Below, in pieces: positions 10,334-21,772 of a stretch of DNA of 64,000 bases (positions are counted from its first letter, which is position 1; every line of letters begins with the position of its first letter). Source of the DNA: Gigaspora rosea (Eukaryota; Glomeromycota; Glomeromycetes; Diversisporales; Gigasporaceae); the NCBI GenBank assembly GCA_003550325.1, contig QKWP01000819.1:61339-125338 (forward strand), written 5' to 3'. A program made the position numbers and the translations under genes. The notes below the pieces were generated by a model. It worked only from the letters and a program-made list of their open reading frames with translations. It did not search any database and was not told the DNA's origin.

Positions 10334-12909
10334 CTAGTGTAAATGTGATTGATGTTTTGGTGATTCAATATTAAGTTTAATTTTATCGGCTTCCAAGAAT
10401 TGTTTTTTAATTTCTCTATTACCATCTTCTTTCATCTCGTAAAGCCAATAACCAATTATGTTACAAAGAACAGTTGGCGTGGGTCGCTTATTTGGATCCT
10501 GATCCATGCATTTCTTAGCCAATTCAACATAACAATCAGGTGTTCCCTCACCAAATTCTGGTCTTTTGCCTTGACAAATTTTTAATGAAAGACTAATGTC
10601 GAAAGATTCGCCACCAAATGCACTTTTTCCAGTTGAAACCTCAGACATGATGACACCAAAGCTGTAGATATCAGCCGCTTGCGTGAACGGTTTACCCATT
10701 AAAACTTCAGGCGCTACATATGGCATAACACCATGAATTTCTTCTTTTTGATTCATGTTAAATGATGTTGAAAGTCCTAAATCTGTAATGTATGCACTAT
10801 GTAAATGATCTTGCAAGATATTTCCAGAATGTAAATCTCGATGAATCAATTCTTGAGAATGGATTGATTCAAGGTCTGAAGCGATACTATATAACACATT
10901 CAATTTATCTTTCCATTTCATTTGTGCTACCGAACCAAGATTTTGACGCAATGAACCTTTACTCGCATATTTCAAACCGATAATGTAATCTTTAGATTCA
11001 TCATCTCTTGATATTCCATAACATTTTAAAAATGATGGATTTACGTATCCGATATCGCAAAATGATTTCAACTATTATTAAATAAAATTTTTAAATAAAA
11101 AACAAAAACATTAGTATTATTTTATTAATAAATTCTTGATTGCATTAATATTACCTCTTCAACAAATTCTTGATTACATTTATTTGAACCATGAATCAAT
11201 TTAAGTGCAATTTCTGTCTGAGAATTTTTATATCTATCGAACCACGACGCATAATATACAGTTGCGAATCCACCTTTTCCTATTTCTATTATATATTGAA
11301 ATTCGTTATAAGGAATCCATAATAATTGATATTTTTTATCATATAATATTTTTTTCAAATTATCATCAACGTTCTCATATGATGATTTGTTTATCCTATT
11401 TATACCCCTTTCTATCCGATACCAATGATTAGCTCGTTGTATATCTCTTGGTACGCCAATTCCATTTCGATAACAGTCACCAACTTCTAAAATTGCTCTT
11501 GAATTGCCCATATCTGCAGCTTTTTTAAAATATTCAAATGCTTTCTTTTCATCCTTTTTGACACCATCTCCATTAACATAACACCTTCCAACCATATATG
11601 TTCCATAATCATTTTCCATCTCTGCAGATTGTTGATAATAAATGAATGCCTTATGTTCATCTTAACTCCAAATCCATTTTGATAACAATATCCAACATTA
11701 TATATTCCATTAACATGCCCCATCTCTGCAGATTTTTGATAATAAATAAATGCCTTATATTCATCCTTTTTAACTCCAATTCCATTTCGATAACGATATC
11801 CAACATTAAATGTTCCAACAGCGTGTCCCAGCTCTGCAGATTTAAGATAGAGGTTGTACCCGAAATAAATTTCAAATTCTGGATACCCGCCCGTTTACCA
11901 GATTATTACCGGGTCACAAACCGGATTGTTTTGAAAAATCCGGGTTACCCGGGTGACCCGGTTGACCCGGTTTGTTTGATTGGCTAATGCAAAATTGAGG
12001 TAGCTCTTAAGGGTATGTAATTTTTTTAGGGGTGTACCCGTTAAAAAATTTAAGCTCCGGGTTACTCACCGTTTACAACATTATAAAATGGGTCATCTTA
12101 ATAATCCGGGTAACCCGGTTTTTTTTTGATTGATTGATGCAAAATCATAAATTCTCTTATATGCATTTTTTTAAAAAACTACGTATAATGATAATGGTAA
12201 CCGATAAATTTATTTAATTTTTATGTATAAACTTTAATATATAAGTTTAACCGGCCTAAAATTCATTCGGCAAATTTTACAGGTGCTCCGAGAATCATGA
12301 TAATAGCTGTAACATAATCAGTTTATTCTCCAACGGCTAGAGGCCGTCGGAAAATAAACTGGGTTTAAATAATAAAATTTAAAATGACCTCACTCCCAAC
12401 GGACATACGTACTGTACATACGTTTGTACGTCACATTATCATGCTTATGGATAATAAATCCGGGTCACCCGGTTAACGATAGCTATGACCCGGTTGACAG
12501 GTGTTAACCGGGTTACCCGGGTAACGCTTATACGGGTACAAGCTCTAATTTAAGATAATAAATGAATGCTTTATGCTCATCTTTTCAACAATTTCATTTG
12601 CATAACAATATCCAACCATATATGCTCCACTAGCGTCTCCCATCTCAGCAGATTTTTGATAATAAATTAATGCCTTATTTTATCTTTTTTAACACCAATT
12701 CCGTAATCATAATATTCCCCAACTTGATATATTCCTTTAGCGTTATCCATATATGCAGATTTTTTGTAATAAACAAATGCCTTGTGTTCATCCTTTTCTA
12801 CCCCTATCCCATGTTTATAATTGTATCCAAGGGTAAAAGGGTCTAAGTCATGTTTAAACAATTTGTTATATATTTTCTTCATTTTACTTTTTAAATGTGA
12901 GAAAACCAA
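10334..12909 (-). pseudogene. Sel1-repeat protein kinase, copy A (interrupted)
   Basis: The product would be a soluble signalling protein: N-terminal Sel1 (TPR-like) repeats, seen as 'GIGVEKDEHKAFVYYKKSA' units, then a kinase. Kinase exon 1 has the Gly loop 'IGKGGFATVYYA' and the lysine strand 'IALKLI'. An 83-nt GT-AG intron (11154-11072) follows. Kinase exon 2 (11071-10334) has 'HRDLHSGNIL', 'DLGLS' in place of DFG, 'YVAPEVL', and 'DIYSFGVIMSEVSTGK'. Lesions: about a 2-bp loss near 12680, another frameshift near 12580, a 700-bp hAT-type insertion at 11848, about a 4-bp loss near 11655, and a 2-bp loss near 10350 that shortens the C-terminus compared with copy B. The kinase half itself is open. 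Confidence 0.85.
11848..12547. mobile_element. 700-bp non-autonomous hAT-type element in copy A
   Basis: The terminal inverted repeats are 'tagaggttgtacccg' at the left and the reverse complement of 'cgggtacaagctcta' at the right (one mismatch). A perfect 8-bp duplication, 'atttaaga', flanks it at 11840-11847 and 12548-12555. TAGAG termini and 8-bp duplications are typical of hAT. Subterminal 'gggtaacccgg' words repeat at both ends, and an internal hairpin lies near 12330. It contains no transposase. Confidence 0.9.
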
Positions 12910-13132
12910 AAATCTGAATGCGCTGTTTAAATAATTTCAATGCAAGTGTATCACTATTTTATAAATATTTGCATCATTATCGAATGGTACAACTTTTTAT
13001 AGGTAATTCATATTTTTAATCATTAATTTTTTACAACCATATATATAATCATATATAGGAAAGTCTATGGACACTTACAGGTCATGTGATTTTCCACGTA
13101 CCGGTAATCACGTGATATTTAGTATAAGTAAC

Positions 13133-14321
13133 GCAAATCTTACGTTTTTGATACTCCTGTATGTACCCCAAAATTACATTACTTTTTTGATACCGATCTG
13201 CATATATACACGTGATAAGTCAAGTTTCTATTTTTAGAATTCAAAATAATATATGCACTTATGTTACACAAAGGCCCAGTGCATTGTTTTTGCAAAAATA
13301 ATTTTTGTTTACACACCACTAACATTACACAAGTCTAATTTTGAACCCTAACCCGGCATTAAGCTTAATGCTGGTGGGCACTATCATGATAATGCCCCCG
13401 ACGGAATTAGACATAATTCCGGCCCACCCTAACCCTAAATCTAGTGGTACCCTAACCCGGCATTAAGCTTAATGCTGGTGGGCACTATCATGATAATGCC
13501 CCCCGGCCCACCCTAACCCTAAATCTAGGAACCCTAAAAACTAATTGTTCGAAGCAACATCCAATCACAGTACATATACTAGTTACACAACATATGCATC
13601 TAGTATATGTACTGTAATTGGATGTTGCTTCGAACAATTAGTTTTTAGGGTTCCTAGATTTAGGGTTAGGGTGGGCCGGAATTATGTCTAGCCCCGCCGG
13701 GGCATTATCATAATAGTGCCCACCAGCATTAAGCTTAATGCCGGGTTAGAGTACCAAAATTAGGATTTACTTATTTGTGCCGGTAATACAACCCAAAAAA
13801 GGAAATTTAATTTTGTAAATAAACAAAGTGTGTAAAAACACAAAGTTAGGGTTAGAAGGTTAGAAGGTATAGCTATAGATAGTTGTCTATTATATGTAAA
13901 AATTTCGTCTTTGACATTTTTAATTAGTGTATAAAAGTCGATTTAACACTAGTTTTGGCGTTTTTTCGCTTTTTTCTTCTTCTGCACTCAGACTGATCCG
14001 GAACAATCAAAATTCGAACTCACTAATTGGTAGTTGCCTTTTTAGGAGTTTGTATTACTGGCACAAATAAGTAACGCCAAAATTAGACTTGTGTAACATT
14101 ACACAATATTAGTGGTGTGTAACCAAAAATTATTTTTGCAAAAACAATGCACTGGGCCTTTGTGTAATATAAGTGCATATATTATTTTGAATTCTAAAAA
14201 TAGAAATTTGACTTAACACATATATATATGCAGATTGGTATCAAAAAAGTAATGTAATTTTGGGGTACATACAGGAGTATCAAAAAAGTAGGTGCAGGAG
14301 TATCAAAAATGTAAGATTTGC
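13133..14321. mobile_element. 1.2-kb nested foldback element with 9-bp target duplication
   Basis: Outer arms 13133-13343 and 14078-14321 are inverted repeats starting 'gcaaatcttac'. The flanks are an exact 9-bp 'ataagtaac' at 13124-13132 and 14322-14330, suggesting a Mutator-like origin. Inside are two further inverted-repeat layers. One (about 13345-13750) starts 'ccctaacccggcattaagc', and its left arm is tandemly duplicated (13347 and 13445). The other has arms near 13765-13805 and 14040-14078 ('acttatttgtgccggtaat'). There is no coding capacity. Confidence 0.85.
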
Positions 14322-14330
14322 ATAAGTAAC

Positions 14331-15028
14331 TGAATATTACTATGGCTCTTATTTATTACAGTATTAAAACAGCCCTTTATTGCAATATTTTGAAAAATGA
14401 GTTTTCATTATATTTATATAAATTTTGACATGATCAATATTTTTCAATTATAAATGAAAGTCGATTTGTATAATAAAAATTCAAGATAATTGTAAAAGAA
14501 AAATTATACAAGACCGCATAAGGCCAATACATCACAAGATTACCAGATAGTCACCTGTTACATTTAACCAATCAAAATCGTGAAATTGAATTAATCCCAG
14601 ATATTAGTTCAAAAATCAAAACAAGTGATTAAACTCAATTATCTCAAAATAAAATATAAGTTTATGTAAAAAAGGGCTGTTTTAATACGTAACACCCCAT
14701 ATAATAAAGAACATTTATTATTAAAATTTTTATTATCAATTTATTTCATTTATTGGGTCTCACCAAGTAATTAATAATGCATGTCCTTTTGATACTCCGT
14801 CCTATAACAAATTGCAGCACAGAAGAAAGTTTGGATATGGAACCACACGAACCTGCACGTAAATTTATATGAGACAATGTATTGGAAAGCACGTTTACAG
14901 CATGTAATAAGGCACAGTTTCTGTGCAATGGTGCACGTACTAATGTTCAATTTTATGTATTTTCTCGTGCATTGTCTCGTGCATATTTACATATAAGTAA
15001 CATATAATAACATATATCTATACATATA
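14331..15028. other. Intergenic DNA, nothing recognised
   Basis: The stretch is AT-rich without a supported gene. A 60-codon open stretch on the minus strand (14928-14746) shows no known motif and no neighbouring exon signals, so I do not call it. Confidence 0.4.
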
Positions 15029-15030
15029 TA

Positions 15031-15687
15031 CAGTCAGACCTCCATAAGTGCACGTCGTCGGGACTGGCACTGAGGCGTACATTTAGGGGCGTTGCAATTA
15101 GGGAATAGCCAATAATATCGTGGTAAAAATTATGATCATGTGTGCATATAGTCACTTATTATATACACGCACATACGTACACAAGTTTTAATATTATTTT
15201 ACAATAGAAAATTTGGACATTTTGAATTTTTATATTCAAAGCCACCTGAAATTGCCTAATTTCTATACAAAGCTTGAGATCAAGCGTTCTACAAAATTTT
15301 ATTAGAAATGATTCTTGCAATTCCAATATTTAGTACAGATGTTATTCTGCCAACAAAGCATAAATGGGGCAACAAAGCCGATGATATGTAATACTATTAG
15401 TATAATTTATTAACAATTACAATGATACAATTAATATTGCTACAGTATATAATGATCATACTTTTTTTATATCTAAAATCAATAATTTTGATTGGTTATC
15501 GACCATGTGAGGCATTTATGGAGGGACTTTATATATAATGGGCCAAAAAAATAGCATGCATGTGCAGAATAAAGAACATGTATTTACTTATAAGTCCCAT
15601 AGTGGGCCCACGCTTCTATCGTGCATTTAAGGAGGGGTTGCATTTAGGGGGTAGCATTTAGGGGGGTAGCATTTAGGGGTCTGACTG
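15031..15687. mobile_element. 657-bp pogo/Tigger-like MITE
   Basis: The ends are 'cagtcagacctcc' at the left and 'ggggtctgactg' at the right, with TA on both sides (15029-15030 and 15688-15689). CAGT termini with TA duplication fit the pogo branch of Tc1/mariner. Near the right end 'gcatttagggg' words repeat three times; the left end has the matching complement style. No transposase is encoded. Confidence 0.8.
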
Positions 15688-15689
15688 TA

Positions 15690-16370
15690 CATAATAACAT
15701 ATATCTGATATCATAAATGCATTATTTTATTAACTATATTTTATAATTTTATTAACTAAATTTTATAAGTTTTATTAACTCAATTTTGTATTTTATTAAC
15801 TAACTTATTTTATTAATTAAATTTTTATAATACAAATACTTTAATTTAATAATTTACATGTCGAATAAGAAAATACTTCTAATTACTAAAACTACCAACT
15901 TTAAAAATAATCCAGCAACTAATAATATTGAAAAAAAACAAAGTAAACTAATAGTACAAAATGAAAGGTTTAAAAAAAAAATTCGAAATGACTACTCTAG
16001 AAATAACTCCAATAGGGGCAACTTCAATTGTAGCAACTCCAATGGCAGTAAATCAAGAGAGATACTAAAATGCAATAATATACAGAAAGTAATAAAAAAT
16101 AAAAGAAAAAAATAATAGTAAAAAAAAATAAAGCCACAATACCACCAAAAATAATGAAAAACATACACCAAAAATGATAGTGATTCTAAAAGAGCAACTT
16201 CCAAGGCAATAACTCTAAAGGATGGTTTAAAAACAATAACTATAGTTAAACAAAAATTATATAAAAATTAATAAGTTGTAAAAAAAAAATATAAAAAAAT
16301 CAAGCAAATAATAAAATTATGAGAGTAAACAAAAAAAAAAGCAAATATTTATTTGCTTACAAATCAAATG
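15690..16370. other. AT-rich DNA with an asparagine-rich open stretch
   Basis: An 85-codon open stretch on the plus strand (15858-16115) is Asn/Lys/Ser-rich with repeated 'NSNRGNFNCSNSN' words. It looks like an expanded triplet-type repeat more than a gene. Nothing else is recognised. Confidence 0.35.
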
Positions 16371-17095
16371 TAATTTGTGTGTGTCAATGCATGGAAATTA
16401 TTATTGTGAAGTGCAAAAAAAAAACAACAAAATGGATATTTTTGTGCATGTCAATGCATGGAATTTATAATCATTAAGAATTTTAATGTTATTGCATGGA
16501 ATTATAATCGTTAATGATCATCACGTTAGTACATGAAATTATGTTCATTAAGGATCTTAACAATTGTGACAATTGTGACAATTGTGATATCATGCACAAA
16601 AATTATGATCATTAAAGGAGTCTTATTGTGCTTTGCAAAAATGTGTGATCTCTGCAAATCATGATGTCATGTAAAATCACGAGAAATCAGCTGATTCTAG
16701 TGGATTTTTCGATTCTTGAAGAATTTCAAAGATTTCGAATAAATATAGACATTATTGATAGAAAATTATGATCAATAGGGAATTAAAATCTCAGAAATGT
16801 TTTCACCATCATAACTGTGAAATCACAGAGTCACACTTTTTTGCAAAGTGCTATAATGATTGTGATGATTATGACATCATGAACAGAATTGAAGCTTTAA
16901 TGAATGTGATGATTGTGACGTCAATGCACTGAAATTTTGATTGTTAAGAATCTTAATAATTGTGCATATCAGAGCACGAAAATTATGATTATGATCATTA
17001 AGAATCTTAATGATTGTGCATGTCAGTGTACAAAAATAATGATCGTTAAGAATCTTAACAGATGTGCACATCAGTGCACAAAAATTATGATCATT
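16370..17095. repeat. Diverged minisatellite, about 60-70 bp unit
   Basis: Words such as 'atgatcattaagaatctta' and 'gtgcatgtcagtgca' recur about every 60-70 bp, roughly ten times, with strong divergence. Most units contain 'gatcattaagaatc' and a 'gtgca' box. There is no coding role; a chance ORF runs through it on the minus strand. Confidence 0.65.
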
Positions 17096-17344
17096 AAGAA
17101 TTGAGAAGCCAGTGACAGGGCGATCATTATTGTGAGATCAGATGACTTTATTAGATCACATTTTCAATTTGTTAATTTGGCCTTTTATGGATTTTGATTG
17201 TTATCATTGTGGTCTTTATGGCATCTTGTTTGATGCAGGTATTTTCTGGTGTATATTGTATTTACATGTGATTGTTGAAATTGGATTACGTACTATAAAT
17301 AAGTAAGAAAAGGAAAGAGATATTTAAGGTAGTGAATGGCGCTG

Positions 17345-18480
17345 TAAATAGCCAATTACTACAATTATATTTACTACATATATTCTTACATACCATTTTT
17401 TAAACCTTAATTGTAATAATTATGTAGTTATGTAGTTTTATTTACTACATGTAGTAATATGTAGTAATATAATATTAGTTATTTATATGTAGTAATTATA
17501 TAGTAATGTAGCATTATTACTACATGTAGTAATATGTAGTAATTTAATATTAGTTATTTATATGTAGTAATTATATAGTAATGTAGTATTATTAATACAT
17601 GTAGTAATATGTATTAGTTATTTATATGTAGTAATTATGTAGTAATGTAGTATTATTACATATAGTAATATGTAGCAATATAATATTAGTTATTTATATG
17701 TAGTAATTATGTAGTAATGTAGCATTATTGCTACATGTAATAATATGTAATAATATAATATTATTTACTATATTAACTTCAACTTTTATTTCTTTACAAT
17801 TTACACCTTCAATCACAACTCACACCTTTAAACACAACTTGTTGTCACCAACAATGATGAGGTTTATTTATATTAACTTGCAAAAAGAACTTATTTTATC
17901 TTATTTCCTTATTCCTATATTTATACTTATACATATGTGATTTTTACTATTATATACCAATGCATACTGATAATTATAAATATTGCAAATAATTCTTTGC
18001 ATGCATAAAACTCTACTGAGCTAACTGATATACCTTTTTCCAACTATATGATTTCAGGTTTGATTGCTAACTCTAATAAACTCTGTATGCATAAACTTTA
18101 CTGATCTAACTGATGTATCCTTATAATCAATTGTTTATTTAATGTCATATAACTCCAGGTTCAAAGGTTCGATTACATTTACTACTAATGTATTCCATAG
18201 TTGTGATCGTTAAATAATATTTGAATTAGTCAATTGCACATTGAATAAAATATCGTTATATATAAAAATAATTACTACAAATAGTATATATTACTACATG
18301 TAATAATGTTTACTACATGTAATAATAATTACTACATATAGTATATATTATTACATGTAATAATAATTACTACATATATGTAATAATGTTTACTACATGT
18401 AATAATAATTACTACATGATGTAGTAAATATTACTACAATTACTACTTTTTGTAGTAAATAATTACTACATACTACATAT
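17345..18480. repeat. 'Tactacatgtagtaa' satellite arms around a 500-bp core
   Basis: From about 17375 to 17760 a unit of about 70 bp containing 'tactacatgtagtaatatg' repeats about five times. From 18265 to 18480 similar 'actacatgtaataa' words run in the opposite sense. The arms are thus partly inverted repeats around a non-repetitive centre (17770-18260), which suggests a foldback element with satellite-expanded ends. Confidence 0.6.
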
Positions 18481-18589
18481 CACAATTTGAATTACGGCAC
18501 CAATCATTAATTTAAGGGTGTTTTGTTTAATTGAGAAAGTTATCTTTCTTTTCGCTATCGCTCGCCTTGTAATGAAGGCTGGCTCTATC

Positions 18590-20840
18590 ATCCCACCCTT
18601 CCCACCCTTCGGACAATGACTATAATGGCAGTGTGAGGACATCACATTGGTGATTACGTTCTGCGAATGGAGTGGCAGTGCAAGACCTCTTCTTTTGATA
18701 ATTAAGCATCACAGCTGCAATAGCAGTGCAAGAACCTCATATTGTGATTAGGTTTCACACTGCAATAGCAGTGCAAGTACCTTATTTTTGGTGGTTAGAT
18801 CCCATGGTTGCGATTAGCAGTACAAGATTATGTTGATAATTAGGTTCTGTAACTGCAATAGCAGCACAAAGACCTCATTTTCGACGGTTAGGATTTGTGT
18901 ACAATAGCGGCTGTGATAATGGTACAAAAGCCCCATATTGGGATTAAGCTCCATGACTGCGCAAGAAATCATGTTCAATGACGGGCTCTATGACAAAGAC
19001 CTCATTGTTGGTGATGGACTCCATGGCTATAATAGTAACATAAACTCAGGCTTTGTGGCTATAATTGAAGTGCAAGGATCTGAGACTATAATAGTAGTAC
19101 AAGAATTCATGTTTGGTGATTAGGATGATAGCAATGCAAGAATCTTCCGTTTGTGATTAGGTAATAACAATGATAGTGCAGGGCCTCATGTGATTAAGTA
19201 TTGGGCATCAGTACAAGGACCAGTATGGTGAATTGGCACTATTTTTAGGTTTTATGAATGTGACAACAGTGTAAGGGTGATCAGGCTCCATGACTATATT
19301 AGTAGTGCAAGGACCTCATGTTATGATTAGCTTCGCGGCTGCAATGACCTCATGCTGTGATTAGGCTCCACGGCTACAATAGTAGTGCAAGGACCTCATG
19401 TTGCGATTAGATTTTGCGACTGGAGTGCAAGAATTTCATGTTTATTAGATTCCGTGGCAGTGATAATAGTGCAATGACTTCATGTGGTGATTAAGTTCTA
19501 CGGCTATAGTAGTAGGACAAGGGCCCCATGTTGTGATTTGCTCTGTGATTGCATAGCAGTGCAAAGACCTCATGGTTTTTTATTAGGCTCTGTGGCTGTG
19601 ATAGCAGCACAAGGATCTCATATTGTAATTAGGCAAGGACTCATGTTTTGGCTCCGCGGCTGTGATAGCAGTGCAAAGACCTCACGTTATGATCCGTTTC
19701 ACGGCTGCAATAGCAGTACAAGGACCTTATTAGTGAATAGTTAGGTTTCACGGCTGCAATAGCAGTACAAGGACATATTGTGTTTTTTATTAGGCACCGT
19801 AGCTGCAAGGACCCCATGTTATGTTCAGGCTCCACGGCTACAGTAGTAGTGCAAGGACCTCATGTTTTGATTAGGCTCCGCAGTTGCAATAGCAGCGCAA
19901 GGACCTCAGCTACGGTAGTAGTGCAAGGATCTCATCTTTTGATTAGGCTCCGCAGGTGCAATAGCAGTGCAAGGACCTCGTGATCAGACTTCACGACTAG
20001 AATAGCAGTACAAGGATAGTGATGTGCTGCGTATAGTACAGTACGCAATAAATTTTTAGAATATTCTAGAACAAATCATATAACTATTCGGGTTCGTATT
20101 ATTTCGCCGAAAATCACTTCACCGACATAACATTTTACCGACAGCTTGTTTCACCGAAGTTCATTTCAACGACAAGTTTTTTTTTCAAAAAGCACCCTAA
20201 CTTTAGCCCTAATTCTACCTATTCTACCCGACCCTAACGACAATGACCAGAATTACTTTGTCGGTGAAATGAGCTTCGGTGAAATAAACTGTCGGTAAAA
20301 TGAACGTGTCGGTGATTAATTGTCGGTGAAATGTTATGTCAGTGAAGTGATTGCCGATTAATTGATTGCCACCCTAACTATTCATATCTTAAATTTTCCA
20401 TTATGAAACTAACTTTTATTTTCTAAGCAAATTTATTCCTTGCTTTATATATCATATGCGTACTATACACACACTATACACACTATACAACTATACGTAC
20501 TGTACGCTAAAAAAAAAAAAAAATAAATAAAAAATTCAGACATCATATAAACGGCACATCACTATACAAGATCTCTAGTTTTTATTAGGCTCCGTGGCCT
20601 CATGTTTTGATTAGGCTCCGCGGGCGCAATTAGCAGTACAAGGACCTCATGTTATGATCAGGCTTTATGACTGCAATAGCAGTACAAGGACCTCCTTCCT
20701 GTTTTATTAGGCTCCGCGGCTGCGATAGCAGTGCAAGGATCTCATGTTGGGAACAGGCTCCATGGCTACAGTAGTAGTGCAAGGACCTTATGTTTGGATT
20801 AGGCTCCGCGGCTGCAATAACAGTGCAAGGACCTATGGGT
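18590..20840. repeat. Long GC-richer minisatellite, about 50-60 bp unit
   Basis: Dozens of diverged units contain 'gcaatagcagtgcaaggacc', then 'tcatgtt.tgattaggctc' and 'cgcggct'. The tract is visibly richer in G and C than its surroundings and codes for nothing consistent in any frame. It is interrupted by a 548-bp hAT-type element (20017-20564). Confidence 0.85.
20017..20564. mobile_element. 548-bp hAT-type element inside the minisatellite
   Basis: The ends are 'tagtgatgtgctg' and the reverse complement of 'cggcacatcacta'. The flanks are 'tacaagga' (20009-20016) and 'tacaagat' (20565-20572). The second fits the minisatellite word 'tacaaggatctc' with one base lost, so an 8-bp duplication is likely. 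Inside (20100-20375) is an inverted repeat of 'cttcaccgacataac' type with 'tcggtgaaatg' words. No transposase. Confidence 0.78.
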
Positions 20841-21078
20841 AAGTAATGGCACTCACGTCACTATATAATTCAATTAATTTAACCGATTCTCTTTACGGCT
20901 ATGTGATCTCTTCTTGGCATTCTAAGGATGGAATAGTTTGTTTCTTGGTGGAATTTTTGGGTGAAAATATTTAGGATCTAGTTATCCTACCATGTATTAT
21001 AGAGATGGTAAATGATAGCGAACGGAATCCCCATATGTTCTTCCTCGTATTGTAAATAAAGTCATATGATCGAGCAAT

Positions 21079-21316
21079 AATAATTGTGGCAGCTTATGCT
21101 GAAATTGCTTATGCTGAAAATTTTAAGTTATTTTATTATGAAATTATAAAATTTTAGAGGGCTTTTTCAGAGGTGTTTTTTTTATAGTTTGGTTAGGGTT
21201 TAGGGCTAGGGTTATTAATAAAAGAGTATATATGGATTTTAGTAGGTATTATAGATTTAAATAGAGACCCCGGATTTCAGCATAAGCCAATTTCAGCATA
21301 AGCCGCCACAATTATT
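21079..21316. mobile_element. 238-bp MITE with about 41-bp inverted ends
   Basis: The left end 'aataattgtggcagcttatg' is matched by the reverse complement of 'cataagccgccacaattatt', and the similarity continues for about 41 bp with two mismatches. Each arm contains 'gcttatgctgaaa' twice. No clear target duplication was found. It is noncoding. Confidence 0.78.
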
Positions 21317-21339
21317 TAACCCACAAACTGACGAATATT

Positions 21340-21772
21340 TCGTGAATAAAAAAACAAATTCCGAAGATTCAGAATAAAAAATGGAATAAATGTAATTTTA
21401 TGCTCATTTATGCTCGCTATTTCACGTGGTGTGGATTCTCGTGATTTTATTGGCTATTGGGTTCTGAAGCAAATTTCGGAAGCTTCGCTTTAGCCCGAGA
21501 AACTGGTAAAGCCAACATCTTTTTATGCCATGAATCCGAATTTTAGGATCCTACCTATTTCCGAAATCCACTTTCGCCTATCATTTATACGATATTTAGT
21601 GGTTATTGGTTTCGGAAATTTCTGAAATTTCGCCAATTTTGGAGGTTTCGGAAGTTTCGCCTAGTTTCGGAGGTTTCGGAAGTTTCGGATTTTGGGCTTC
21701 TGGCGAAACTAGGCTTCGGAAGTTTCGGAAGTTTCGTCCGGCCGAAACCCGAAAGTTTCGGCCGAAACACTG
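21340..21772. mobile_element. 'gtttcgg' repeat block with a hAT-like right end
   Basis: The right part (21600-21772) is made of 'ggtttcggaagtttcg' words and ends 'ccgaaacactg', whose complement starts CAGTG, a hAT-type terminus. It replaces the 3' part of Sel1-kinase copy C. The left end was not identified, so this may be a truncated element or a deletion junction. Confidence 0.5.

Noticed and set aside
13345-13680. Telomere-like 'ccctaaccc' words
   Set aside because: Only a few isolated words that belong to the arms of a foldback element, not a tandem telomeric array.
19484-19983. ORFs in the 18.6-20.8 kb minisatellite
   Set aside because: They follow repeat units whose length is not kept in frame; no consistent peptide.
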